The notes below the pieces were generated by a model. The model was not told where the DNA came from and did no database searches. It saw only the letters and a program-made list of their open reading frames with translations. The position numbers and the translations under genes were made by a program. Positions 11,364-22,684 of a DNA stretch of 64,000 bases are shown one piece after another; position 1 is the stretch's first letter, and every line of letters starts with the position of its first letter. The stretch lies in assembly GCA_024345305.1 (NCBI GenBank), contig BRON01000007.1, positions 1,364,001 through 1,428,000 of the forward strand, given 5' to 3'. The DNA is from Mrakia gelida. Its lineage: Eukaryota > Basidiomycota > Tremellomycetes > Cystofilobasidiales > Mrakiaceae.

Positions 11364-13035
11364 TCACTCCGTCTCTTCCATCACCTTAACAGACAACCTC
11401 ATCACGTCGTCCAACTCCATATTCAATTCTGCCCTCCTCCTATGTTCGGCCTTCTTCCTCATCGTTTCCCTCCCGAGCGGCATGGACGTGGCCCAGCTCC
11501 TTGCTCGAGCCGAACGCGAGAGCGAGTCGACGGCGATGGAGGACGACGAGGGAGAGGGATGAAGCTGAGCAGTCCTTGAGATGGTTCCGGCGTTGATAGA
11601 GGAGAGAGCGGGAGAGTAGAGGGAGAGGGAGATGCAGGAGGAGAGGAAAGCGAGGTCGAGGGGAGGTTGGTTTCGAGGAGTTGGAGTCGAGGCGGCGGAG
11701 GTAACGGTGTTGGCGCGTCGTCGCTGCGAAGTTGAAGAGAGCGACGGTCAGAGACGAGGACGGGGGAATGATGAGAGACGGAGGCAATCTATACTTACTC
11801 GAGATGATCTTGCGATGGTCGAAGTAGCGGAGACCGAGACGGGAGACTTGGCAGAGTCGGGAGAGCGGATGCTGGAGGAGAAGAGGTCGTGGGGAGGGAA
11901 TGAGGAGGTCGGAGTGGGTTTGGGAGTCGTGTTGTGGTAGGTGGATTCCTGTTGAAAGAGAGACAAGATCAGTAAGCGGTAGACTCGAAGGTAAAGTCGC
12001 AACTGGACTCACTCCGAGAGCTGATCGCTTCCTGGGGAGTGCTCTGTTCTTCATCGACGAGACGGGTGTTCTCATCGGCGAGCTCCCGATGCTTTGAGGG
12101 CTCTGTTGAAACGAAAGGACCCTGGTCAGCTTCATTTCCGCCAAGAAGGCTCAACAAGTGGGAGTCCCTACCTCCAATTTAGGGACTCCGAGGGACATAG
12201 GTCTCGAGAAGTTGGTTTGAGGCGAAGGAGGGTCCGAGGAGAACGAGTACCTCGAAGGCGGAGATCGAGGAGTTCGACTTCCTCCAGGGCTCTGTTCGTC
12301 GAGCGAGGAGCAGGAAGACGAGGTTTTCATGACTGGAGAACTTCGAACAAACTTGGAGAAGGACGGAGAGGAGGCGAGGAGGGTGGTGAGAGCTGGAGAG
12401 GAGGACTGATGCAGAGGGCAAGAGCAAGGGTGTGAGCTCGAGTGACAGGGAGAGGGAGGAGGGGGCTGGAGGAGGGAGGTGTTTACGAACGACGCTTGGA
12501 AGGACTGGGGAGAGCGATTCTTGGAACCCAAGTGAGATCCTACGAGTCTCTAGGTGCGGGGGAGGAACGAGAACGTTGGTGGCGAGGGATTGGGTGCGTT
12601 GTCTCTGAGAAGACGCAAGGACAGAGGAGGGAGGGAGGTGAGCTCAACCCACCGACCAAACAACCTTCTTCTATCAATTCCTATACCAGGGCAACTCATT
12701 TTTGCGCCCCGCTCCCTCCCTCGTAAGCCAACATATGTACTCACCTGTTCGTGCCCTTCCTGCTCCCACACCGCCCACTCGAAGTCTCGAACCATCGCTC
12801 TTCCCCTCGCTCGACGTCCATCCACCGTCGCCCTCTCCCACTTCTTCTCCCTTACCTCCACCTCCTTCCACGTACTAGCCTTGGCAGCAGGGAAAGGAGC
12901 TCGTTCCGAGAGTGGCGAGGGTACGAGGGTCGAGTGAGCGTGTCGAAGGGTAGGGGAAGTCTTGATGTGCGAGAGGAGGAGAGGAGGCGGGCGAGGGCGA
13001 GAGGGAGTTCTAGGCTTCGTCTTCGAGTCGAACAT
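11364..13035 (-). CDS. Unrecognised Ser/Pro-rich protein
   Basis: Five exons fit one frame with clean phases: 13035-12745, 12549-12172, 12102-12013, 11948-11799, 11723-11364 (TGA), giving 422 aa. I do not recognise the family. The N-terminus is basic and proline-rich (TPSRPRPPPLLLSHIKTSP), followed by a charged helical block with WKEVEVREKKWERA and a Trp-containing EWAVWEQEGHEQ. The middle is disordered and full of SP/TP sites (SPGGSRTPRSPPSRYSFSS, SPQSIGSSPMRTP), which look like targets of proline-directed kinases. The C-terminus ends in a charged helix (MRKKAEHRRRAELNMELDD). There is no signal peptide or membrane segment. It could be a cytoskeletal, polarity or cell-cycle scaffold, but this is only a guess from composition. 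The 3' splice site at 12550 (CCTAG) was chosen because it alone keeps the frame; a stronger-looking CTCAG lies upstream. Confidence 0.6.
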
Positions 13036-13307
13036 GCTTGAATAGCTCCTGTAAGGAGGTGGGAGAGGATCGATAAAGAAGGTAGCGAAGGAAGGGATAG
13101 AGAAGACGGAAGAACGGGAAGGAAGGAAGGAAAAACGAGGGTGAGGAGGGTGTTGGGTGAAGATCAAACAAAAGACGAGCTCGTGAAGTTCGTTTTCGAG
13201 CTCAGCTCGCGACTGTTTTCTTTCGCGTCGCCTCGTGCTCGTCCAGAACCCAAGATTCATCCCAAGATCGTCTCGTATTCAGATATCTACTAGATCAGCC
13301 TAACCGA

Positions 13308-15778
13308 TCAAAGCTCCTCCTTAACCCTCTCCCTCCTCCCCTCCTCCTCAGCCCTCTTCTCGCTCTCGTCCTTCAACGTGAACTTCCACACCCTCGCTCC
13401 GTGCTTCCGAACCTGAACTCCCTCGAGGCCATCGGTGACGACGGAGGGGATGGCGTTGGCTCCGAAGTCGGTCGTCAATCCAGCGAAGGGGTAGTGAGGA
13501 GCCGCCCAGAGATCCTCGGTGACGAAGTGAGACGAGCGGAGGGAGGGGGACTGAGAACGAGGAACGCGGAAGCTCAGCGAAGTTTTGAGAGGGAGAGAGA
13601 GAGAGAGAGATCTCCGACGTCTGAAGTAGACAGTACTCACATCAAACTTGAAGATAGTCTTGAAAGCGACGTCCACTGTAAGATCCTCTCCGGTCCAGTT
13701 GACGATGGCGACAACGTACGCTCCATGCTCGAGATCTCCCTTCCAGACCTGAAGCTCGCCCTGCTTTCCCTGGACTCGTCGAGCAGGTCGTCCAGATCCG
13801 TCGGGGTGCTGGTTGACGGCGATGATGGCTTTGTTGGAGAGAATCGCCTTGGTGGTGTCGTCCTGAAGAAAGACAAGCGAAGAGGGAAGGGAAGGTCAGC
13901 TCGAGCGACGACGCGCGCGACGAAGAGAGGCTGGGACGCGTTCGAACGAACCATGATGGTGAGGTCGTTTCCGAGGATGAGCGGTGACTTTAAAAGTGAC
14001 CATAAAGAAAGATGGACGATGTACTGATCGGTGGTCATGCCTCCTCGACCAACTGCGACGAAAGAGGGAGCGCGAAGGAACGAGAGGTCAGCCTTCGAAC
14101 TCAACGCGTCCGTCCTCGTTGTACCCGTCCTTTCCTTCGATAGGGTCCCAAAGAAAAGGAGAAGCGAACAGGACGAGGCTATGTAGGTAGAGACTCACCC
14201 TCAAGCATATCCAAATCAGCCCAAGATCCTCGAACGACCTTCTGGAGAACGTGAACCGCCTTCTCGACGATGTTGGAGACCGAGCAGAAGTAGCCTGGAG
14301 GGTTGACGGTGTCGGCGGTGACGGGGCAGTCGTCCGATTCTCCGTCGAACTTGTCTTCGATGTCGCCTGTCGCGCGCCACGAGTTCGAGATCGTAGCTCC
14401 CCAGTTCGCGACGCCTGCCGACGAAAGGTTCAAGACGAACGTGGACGGAGTCAGCTTCCAACGATACAACGGGAGGGAGATCAAAGAAATAGAAGCAAAG
14501 CGGTTGACTCACCATCCTCTCCCCAGGAGCACAGCGAGTAGAAGATCGGTCGTCCGGTCCTCTTCGACGCGACGAGGAGGGCGTCGCTCATGACTTTGTA
14601 ACGGTTGAAGGAGATGAGGGGAGTTCCGTATCGACCTGAGTTGAAGCAGTTGTCGTACTTCAGGTAATCGAAACCCCAGTCTCTGTTGTAGAAGAAGAGT
14701 CAGCTGGCGGGAGAGGAGAGGAGGGAGAAAAAGACGTCGACCTTGGACGAACGCGTAGGTTTCCGCGTCGATTTCCTCGTAATCCAAGCTTCCAAACTGC
14801 AGTCCGCAGGTATGGGTTCCTGAGGAAGTGTATCGCATCGTCAGATCTCGGCAGAATGAACGAGGAAAGATTATAGGACTCACCCGACGAGGAGTAGATC
14901 CCAGCTTTCAGCCCGAGCGAGTGAATCTCATCGACGAGCGCCTTCATTCCCCTGGGGAACTTCTCCTCGTCTACTTGAGGTCGACCATCAGCGTCCCGAG
15001 TTGGTGCGTGCCAGCAGTCGTCGATGCTGAGACGTGAACGGAGAAAGAGGCGACGAGAGCGGTCAGTGAGAGTTCAAGTTCGTTCAGCTCACACCTCCTC
15101 TGTCTCCTCCCTGCTGTCCGTCTTCGCTTGATGCTCACAGGACGTGGTCGTATCCGAGATCGGCGAGCCCAGAAGAGACTAGGGTATGAGCTGCAGCGAC
15201 GATGATGTCCTCAGAGATGTTGCAAGCAAATTGATCTGGGGAAGAACGAAGCAGAGGGAGAAGGTCAGAATGTGAGCTCGAGCTCGACTCCTCCCTCCCA
15301 TCTCGAGCCTGATCGCGCCTCCCTTGCGGACTCGAGCGTCCCATCATTCTTCCTCCACAGCCAACGCGATGAGCGCTACTCACTCCATGTGTTCCAGCTT
15401 TGAGCGAAATCGAGAACAAGGGAAAGAGAGAGAAGAAAAGTCAGCCCTCCTTCTTCCCCACCTCTTCAGCTGCCGAGGCTTCTCCGCTTCTTTTTGCTTC
15501 TTCCTCTGCGAACTCACCCCATCTGAGGGACAGCAGCCAGTCCGTTGTACGAGATCATGGGAGGAGCATTGTTGTGTGCTAGAGTTGGGACTGCGAGCGT
15601 CGTCTGGCGGGAGGAAGAGCGTCCGAGATGGAGGCAAGGGAGCAAACGAAGGGAGGGAGGTCAGCTTCGTCCGTTTCCTTCTCGACCTCTTCCAGCATGG
15701 CTTGAGCGACGAAAAGCTGAGCTATGGGTCTGAAAAGATTAAGATACTGACAGCAAGAAGAAGGGAAACAAGAGACAT
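13308..15778 (-). CDS. Secreted alpha-galactosidase, glycoside hydrolase family 27
   Basis: Cleaves terminal alpha-1,6-galactose from melibiose, raffinose-type sugars and galactomannan outside the cell. An N-terminal signal peptide ([18 protein letters not shown]) is followed by the GH27 domain: [58 protein letters not shown] with the nucleophile Asp, [16 protein letters not shown] with the acid/base Asp, and [14 protein letters not shown]-terminal beta domain ends at TGA 13308-13310. First exons: 15778-15752, 15603-15518, 15397-15384 (a 14-nt micro-exon carrying WNTW), 15235-15139, 15026-14884; six more follow. Two introns (14753, 13951) begin with GTTCGT. All catalytic residues are present, so it should be active. 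It lies 285 bp from the 3' end of the GH10 xylanase gene on the same strand, which suggests a shared role in plant-polysaccharide use. Confidence 0.94.
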
Positions 15779-16063
15779 GTCGAGAGGAGTCGCTTATTGT
15801 GGTTAGAAGATGGGAAAAGTTGAGCTCGATGCTCTCGGTCATTTGGACCAGCTCGACAGCCGACGGGCCCAAGAACGTCCTCGGAGCTTGCCTCTTTGGG
15901 CTGAAGCTCCTTCTGCTTTTCCCTTTGGGATCTCACTCTTTCTTCGTGCTCAAAGCGGAGATGAAGATCTGAGCCCGAGAGCTCCGAGCAAATTTAATCA
16001 GAAATCGTAGCGATCCGAGTCAAACCATTCCAAGAACTATCCGTCGACGCGGTTCTCCTTTGA

Positions 16064-18692
16064 TCAAGCCTTGATCTCTTGAAGAACGCACGCCTCGACT
16101 CCATCGCTCGTCGCACACGGCTCATCTCCTCCCTCGGCGAAGTTTTGGAGTCGTGCAAGAACCTCGTAGTAAGCGAGCTTGGGTTCTCCGTTCCTGAGAA
16201 GCAAGGCGAGGGCGAGAATGGTGGGACGTCAGCATCGACCTGTTCACGCGTCGAGAAGGGAAAGCAACGAAGTACTGACTTGTCGAAGAGAGTTCCAGAG
16301 GCCTGGTATGGAGAGAGAAAGGTATCAGCCTTCTCGAGATGAGCCGGGAGCTGAGAGATAGATGGACGCGGGGGAGGAGAGAACGACGCGTCGAGTCCGA
16401 GAGCGAAAAGGGAACTCACAACACCTCGGTTCGCGAAGTCCTCCAACCAAGACTGATCATCTCGAGTGTCCCAAAGGACGTACTGAGAACGAGAACGGGT
16501 AGTGTTGAGCTCTAGACGAGAGGAAGAGACGGGTCGAAGGACGACAAACCTCGTTGCAGTTGGAGGAGTACTGGAAACGCGATTCGGTCAGCGAGCTTTT
16601 TGAGTCGGGAAATCAGCAAACGGGGTTACTCACAAGACAAGCGTCCAACATGTCTCCGAAGATCGCGGCCTGGGAGAGAGAAACGCCGAGTGAGCGTTCG
16701 AGAGGAAACCGAACGAGACGCGTCAAGCGAACTCACCTGGTATCGGTAGCTTTCAGTCGAGTTGTCTGGGAGAGCGACTCTTGTCAGCTCGGGGCTCCTA
16801 TGAGGAGCTAGGAGAGGTGTGAAACTCACCGGTGAGCCAAACGTCGATCTCAGTGATAGCTCCCTTGAGTCCGAGGTCCTGTGGAAGACAAAACAAGAGT
16901 CAGCGACGCGTTCTTGACCGAGAAATGAGATGAGATCGAGGGCTGACCTTCAGCTGGTCGAAGTTCCAGTGCTGATCTGCCTTCGAGGGGTAGACTCCGG
17001 CCTGCGCGCTGTCTGTTGAGGAGGGATCGAGTCCAAAGTCAGCGACGCGGGTTGTTCGAAAAGCGACGCGACTCGACGAGGGATGCTCACAGTGCGACTG
17101 GACTCCGAGGCCATCGATGGGGACTCCAGCACTACGAAACAATGGCTCCTCTAGAGGTCAGCTCAGTTCCTTTGGAGGGTCTGGACGGAAGAGGGTCGAC
17201 GAGACTCACTTCTTCAACCTCCGGATCGTCTTGAGAGCGCACTGAGCTTTCGCTCCTCCTCCGACGTTGTAGTCTTCATGATGAGAACGGAAACGAGGGT
17301 GAGCTCTCTAAATAGAGACGAAGAGACAAGGCAAAGAAAGAAACTGACCGTTCAAGTAGAGGTTGATCCAAGGAGCTCCAAGATCAGTCCTCGCTTTGTC
17401 GGCCGCGATGAAAGCGGTATCGATCCAGGTCGAGTCGTTGAAGAGGATCGTCGAGTTGGCCATCTGTAAAAAGAGATTAAAGGTCAGCTCGAGAGAGAGA
17501 CGAAAGGGAGAAAGGGCGGGGAGGACGTACGCCGTCAATCGCGAAGTTGGGCCATCTTTGAAGGATCAATCAACGCGTCAGTTCAAAGATTTGAGGTCTC
17601 AGAAGATGCGAAGGGGCTCACCGAGTAGCGTTGAGAACACAGTAGGCCTCTCCGATGCCGGGGTAGTTGTTGTCGGTCCCTGTCGAACGGGAAAAGGACG
17701 AAGGGAGGTCAGCTCCGCGACGCGTCAAGTTCGAGAAAGGAAGACAAGCGAGGCTCACAAGGCTCGTTGACCTGACAGCGCGACAAAATCAGGGACCTTT
17801 CAGTTTCGAGTCCAGAGTATTATGAGCCGAACCGAACTGTACTCACGACGTCCCACGAGAAGACGTCGGGACCCATCCCGTGAAGCACTCCGTAAACGCT
17901 CTCATGAATGATCGTTTCGTTGAGCTCCTGGGCCGTGTAGTTCCCGTTCACGAGCCACTCAGGTCGCTGGTTGTGCCAGAGGAGATTGTGCTGTCAACGA
18001 CAAATCAACGAAGCGAAAGATCAGCGAAAGAGTTCGACGCGCGACGAGATTGAACTCGCGTCGTGTTTCGGCTCACCCCTCGGTAAGCCAGCCCTCGATC
18101 GAGAGCATAGTCTCTAGTCTCGAGGCAGGCGGTGATATTGAACTCCCCAGGTCCGGGTTGGGTGGAGAACATCTGCGAGGAACGAAAAAGAGAGCAAGGA
18201 GTCGGGTTCAGATCGGCGACGCGAAGGTCGCTCTCGCGAGAGGAAACAGAGAAGCGGAAAACGTACCTTGCAGTTGTTCTCAGCCACAGCGAGATTAAAT
18301 GTGTTCCTGTTGACGTCAAGTCAACCCAGACCCAGCATCAGCGCGAGTCTCGACGCTCTCCCGCTCTCCCGCTCCCATTCCCCCTCCCTCCGGCCTCCCT
18401 CGTCGGTCCTCACTCACCTAAACCTCTCATCCGTCCAATTCGCCGTAGCCGGATACAAACTCGGGTCCGCCAACGTCGATCCAAAGTAAAACTTCTCCTC
18501 CCTCCCCCTCCTAGGCTGAGCGTCGTTGATCTTCCTCAGGACCGATCGGACGGTGATGTTCGCGTTGGTGAAGGAGGAGAACTGAGCTGAGTCGGTGAGG
18601 AGGGAGACGTTACGGATTACTGGGGGTGGGGTAGTGGTTTGGGCAAGGGCGGTAAGGGGGAGGAGGAGGAGAGGAAGGGTTGGGAACAGCAT
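16064..18692 (-). CDS. Secreted endo-1,4-beta-xylanase, glycoside hydrolase family 10
   Basis: Hydrolyses internal beta-1,4 bonds of xylan outside the cell. The signal peptide is MLFPTLPLLLLPLTALAQ. The GH10 barrel shows NLAVAENNCKMFSTQPGPGEF (strand 3 region), RGHNLLWHNQRPEW, SWDVVNEPWTDNNY with the acid/base Glu, INLYLNDYNV, GLGVQSHYSA, and GAITEIDVWLTDNS with the nucleophile Glu, ending ACVLQEIKA at TGA 16064-16066. No carbohydrate-binding module follows. The gene is extremely fragmented (about 17 introns in 2.6 kb). The acid/base Glu lies in a 13-nt exon, 17759-17771, between a GTGAGT and a GTGAGC intron. First exon 18692-18418. Several N-glycosylation sequons (NVS, NIT, NWT, NST) are visible. 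Family assignment and catalytic residues are certain; a few small exon edges may shift. Confidence 0.93.
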
Positions 18693-19429
18693 GGTTGGGG
18701 AGGGGAGGGGAGGTGAGGAGGTGGTGGTTGAAGGGGAACGAGATGGGAGGGGAGGGGTGGAGAGGAAAGAGGGAAGGACTGGCTAACGGCGGTGTGAGGT
18801 GAGAGGGTCAGCAGGCAGGGAGGAGGGAAGATGAGAGCTAAAAGAGTTAAATTGAAAGCGAAAGTGAGAGGGAAAGAAGAAGCTCTGGACCGAGGCGCGT
18901 CTCAATCCCTCGACGCGACTTTCTTTCCCTCGCTCTTTTCGCATGACGCGTCCTTCCCCTCGCTCCGCTTCTCCCTCCCTCCCTCACCTCTCCTTCAGAA
19001 GACCCCGGTCGCTCCAGCTTGGAAGAGAAGTCGTACCTACTCTTAAAAATCCCTCTCTCTCGTCAAAGCGAGCCGAGAAAACGCCGTCTTCCTTCGACGA
19101 TCCCTCTCTTCGTCTCGCGTGTTGTACGCGTCGGTTGTGGATGGGTGGAGGCTCTCCTCGGTGCCTATCAGGCCGTCATCGAGACGAGAAGACCCGATCT
19201 CTTCCTTCCTTCCTCTCGCGCCGTCCCCTCCCTCTCCATCCCTGCTCTCCTGCCTCCCTTCGTCTCTCGTCGGCCTCTCGTCCCTCCCAATGTCCAAAGT
19301 CCCAAGACGTAGAGCGTATAACGAGTCTCATTTATCACTCACTCACTACTATAACTCCCTACTCAACTCCTACCCACCAACCAAGCTCGACGCGACCGAA
19401 ACCGAAACGAACCAAGCGAGCGGCGACGT
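18693..19429. promoter_or_regulatory. Intergenic region upstream of the GH10 xylanase gene
   Basis: The 737-bp gap holds the xylanase promoter on its left side and the 3' flank of the V-ATPase H gene on its right. No gene or RNA was recognised; open frames here are low-complexity. I could not assign binding sites for carbon-catabolite or xylanolytic regulators with confidence. Confidence 0.35.
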
Positions 19430-22050
19430 TTAGCTGATGCTGATGAGTTTCTGGACCTGTGGGAGCGAAGCGAAGCGGGTCAGTAAGTGGGTGTGTGGGA
19501 AAGGAGTGAGGAAACAAAGGGGATGAAAGAGGGAAGATGGAAAGGAAGAGCCAGTACTCACCGACATCAACGCTCGATACCTCACGTCCGGGTTCTCGTG
19601 GGTCATGAGTTCCATCACTCTCGTTTTGGCTCCGAGGGCGTTGACGAGCCTAGATAACGCGCGACAAACGAGGGGAGAGTGCGTGTTAGCTGGAGTCGAA
19701 CGAAGTAGGTGAGGAAGAAGAAGCGCGACGTCAGAACTCACTTCTTGCCCCTCTCGCAATGCTTGACGTACTGTCCGACGTCGGCACACGCAACGGCGAG
19801 GACGAGAGCGTCGGCTGAGTTGAGGAGGAGGTTAACGAGGGTCCTGCGAAACAAAACAAAAAAGCGAAAGGAGGTCAGAAGGTAAGAAGACGGAAGCGAG
19901 GGAAGGGGAGGGGAGAGAGACGCGCGACCGACGAAACTCACTTGAGAAGCTCTCCATCTCTCTCGTTCAACTTGACTGCGTTCTCCTTCCAGAACTGCTC
20001 CGACTCGTGCGGTGGGGACCAAGTGAGGTGACCGGATTCAAGCTCGGAGGTGTATTCGTCCCAGGTCCTGCAGATCCAAAACGCGAAGCAACGAAGGTCA
20101 GCTCTCTCGTTCTCTCTCTCCTCTCTCCCCTCCTCCCTCCTCTCCCTCCTCCCTCCCCAGCTCAAACAGAAGAACCGAACGACTCACGACAACCCCTCCG
20201 CCCTCTCCTTCAACGCATCCACACAGATCCCCAAATCCTCCACCACCTCATCGTCTCCCCACTTCCTGCCTTGCAACGAGACGAGGGCGGGGAGGATCTT
20301 GGCTGCGAGCATGGCTGGGAGGTTGATGGTTGGGGCGAGGGTGATGAGGTTTCGAAGGGTGGCGATGATGACTCGGAGGACTTTCTCTTTGGGAGAGGAT
20401 TGGAGAGCGTGCAGGAGGGGAGGGAGGATGGAGAGTTTACTGTGAAAGAAGGGGAAGGGAACGGAAGGTTGGGAGGATGGTGAGCTTCGAGTTCGATTTC
20501 GGAGAGGTCCGTCGTTCGTCTCTGTTTCCTTCCTCGTCCCCCCCTCGTCTTTCTGTACCTCTCCTCTCATCTCCTTTGCCCTTCCCAGCCCCAGGCCCCA
20601 ACCTCCGACCTCCAAACCTGAAGAAAGAAACAAAGCTCCGGACTCACCGATCAATCCCCTCGCTAACCTCCCTATCGAACGTCACCTCCCAGAGACAGAA
20701 GCCCGTCTGGTAGAGCATCTGCGGCGAGCTGCTGGTAGCCTTGATGATCTTGATCAGAGGGGAGAGGATGGGAGCAGGGGAGTCCTCGAGCGACCAGACG
20801 AGTTGACGGACGGGCGCGGAGGCGAGGAGGAGGGAGAGCGATTGGAGGGCGATGTCTTTGGAGTTGAGGGAGGAGCCTGGGAGGGGAGGGTCGTTGGGTG
20901 AGCTTGAGAGTCAGTTTTGGGAGAGGGGGCTGAGTAGGGGAGGAAGAGAAGAGGTGAGCGTGCCAACTTACCAGAAAGAAGGGAAGAGATGAGGTTGAGG
21001 AGAGGCTTGAGAGTCGTAGCTGGAGTGGGCGTCTTGCTCGCTCTGTTCGTTCGTTTCAATCGAAAGTCAGCTCTCTATTTCCCTTTTCCCCACCCAAGAG
21101 CATTTCTGCACTCACGAGATCAAGACTGTCAACAGCTGAGCCGCTCTAAGCTGGATGTACTCGTCCGGGAGGGAAAGAGCTCTGGTCGAAAGAAGGAAGG
21201 TCGGCCAAGGTCAGCTCTCTCGTCGTCCTTCCCCTCTCCGGTTCCTTCCACAACAACCTCAACTCGATTTCTTGGGCATAGCACTCACTTGACGAGAGGA
21301 CCGAAGGGGAGTTCGGGGTTCTTTTCGCTGAGGGAGAGGAAGAGGTTGAACCTCTCGGGCGATTCTGAAGGGAAGAGGGAAGGGAGATGGGGAGGGGGAG
21401 GGGGGTCAGCTTCGTTGTCGCTGTTGCTTCGATGGTCTCGTCTCTCCTTCGCTCTTCCCAGGCCAGGCGAGAGGCGACTCGAGAATATGCGCTGCGCTCT
21501 CGCCTCCTCCCAGCAGCCCTCCCTCCCAGCCCTACCCTCCTCTCGCTCGCTTCCCCCGTCCCCCTCTTGTCCCCCTCTCCTACCCTCCCTCACTCTCGCC
21601 TATGGACTCACCACTCAACATATCCCCCATCCCCACCAACACGGCCTGAACAGTATCCACCCTCACCAACTTGCCCAAGAGCGTACAGAACAGTTCCGCG
21701 TAAATTCCCTCCTCGTTCGCAAACACCTGAGCCTGCTTCGAACGAGATTGACGGTCAAACTTCTTGATTAGAGAGAGTTCGGAAGAGGTGATCAGGGAGG
21801 CTCGTTGGTAGCCCTGTGGTGGGTGGGGGGGTTGAATTTGAGTCCGAGGGTGAAGAAACAAAGATGATGTAGAGAGGGAGTAGAGAGTGGGAGTAAAGAA
21901 GAGCGAGACCGTCAGTCGGAGAAGGGCGAGAAGGGAACGGAAGGAGGAGGTTGAGTGCGAAGGGAGGGCAGGACGTACATCCCAAGGGATAGGTTTGGAA
22001 CGAATCTTGGCGGTCGTATCGGAGAGGTAGAGGGAGTCGATGTCCATCAT
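19430..22050 (-). CDS. VMA13: V-type proton ATPase subunit H
   Basis: Regulatory subunit of the V1 sector of the vacuolar H+-ATPase. It bridges V1 and the stator and silences ATP hydrolysis when V1 is detached. The start [27 protein letters not shown] and the block [14 protein letters not shown] match the family N-terminus. Helical HEAT-type repeats follow ([48 protein letters not shown]). The C-terminal domain has [38 protein letters not shown] and [19 protein letters not shown], ending SIS at TAA 19430-19432. Eleven exons; exon 1 is 22050-21979 and exon 2 starts at 21813. The frame is open upstream of 22050, but homologues start at this Met pair. Length (about 430 aa) is normal. Confidence 0.93.
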
Positions 22051-22684
22051 GAAGATAGAGGTGAGTGAAGAAGAGGGTGGGGGTGAAGGAAGGAAGGGAG
22101 GAGAGGGAGGTGCGACGTCTTCGATTCGAAGGGAGGGAGGAGGCAGCGCAGTGGGCGGGTTCGAGCGAGCGATGATGATTTTCGAGGAGAGAATTTGGTG
22201 TGAGAGGATCATGATCGTTGAAAGAGAGGGATGAGAAGAGATAGGTCTATGTACGCCGAGAAAGGATCGTGAAGAAAGCGAGGGGAAGAGAAGAAAGGGA
22301 AAGAACGTGGTGAGATGGGAGTGAAGGAGAGAGACCGAAGGGAAAAGGAGTAAAGGAGAACGTAAAGACACGAAGAGGAGAAAGCTAGAGTTGAAGTATG
22401 AAACGGAGGAAAACGTAAAGATGGAAGGAAGAAAAGCAGCGAACGAAAGGCATCGAACGCGACGACGCGAGGTGAAACGAAACGAGGTTCGAGCAGCGAA
22501 ACGAAGTAAGAAAGAGAAATGTAAGAAAAGAGAACCGAGCAGAGCAGACGTGACTCTGTCTGTGAAAGAAAGAGCGACGAGTAGAACGCCTGCGTGAGAC
22601 GAGACCTGAGGACGCGTCAAGATCAGCTCCTCCGTTTCGCCTTCGCCCAACAAACGAAGTTGAACTCACGATCCATCCACCGAT
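22051..22684. promoter_or_regulatory. Intergenic region upstream of the V-ATPase H gene
   Basis: This 634-bp interval contains the VMA13 promoter/leader (minus strand) and the 3' flank of the cytochrome oxidase gene. Its minus strand is very C/T-rich, in line with other leaders here. Long open frames are low-complexity and show no domain. No RNA gene was recognised. Confidence 0.4.

Noticed and set aside
22051..22653. N-terminal extension of the V-ATPase H frame upstream of 22050
   Set aside because: The extension is Pro/Ser/Leu-rich low complexity in the C/T-rich leader; homologues begin at the Met pair at 22050/22047.
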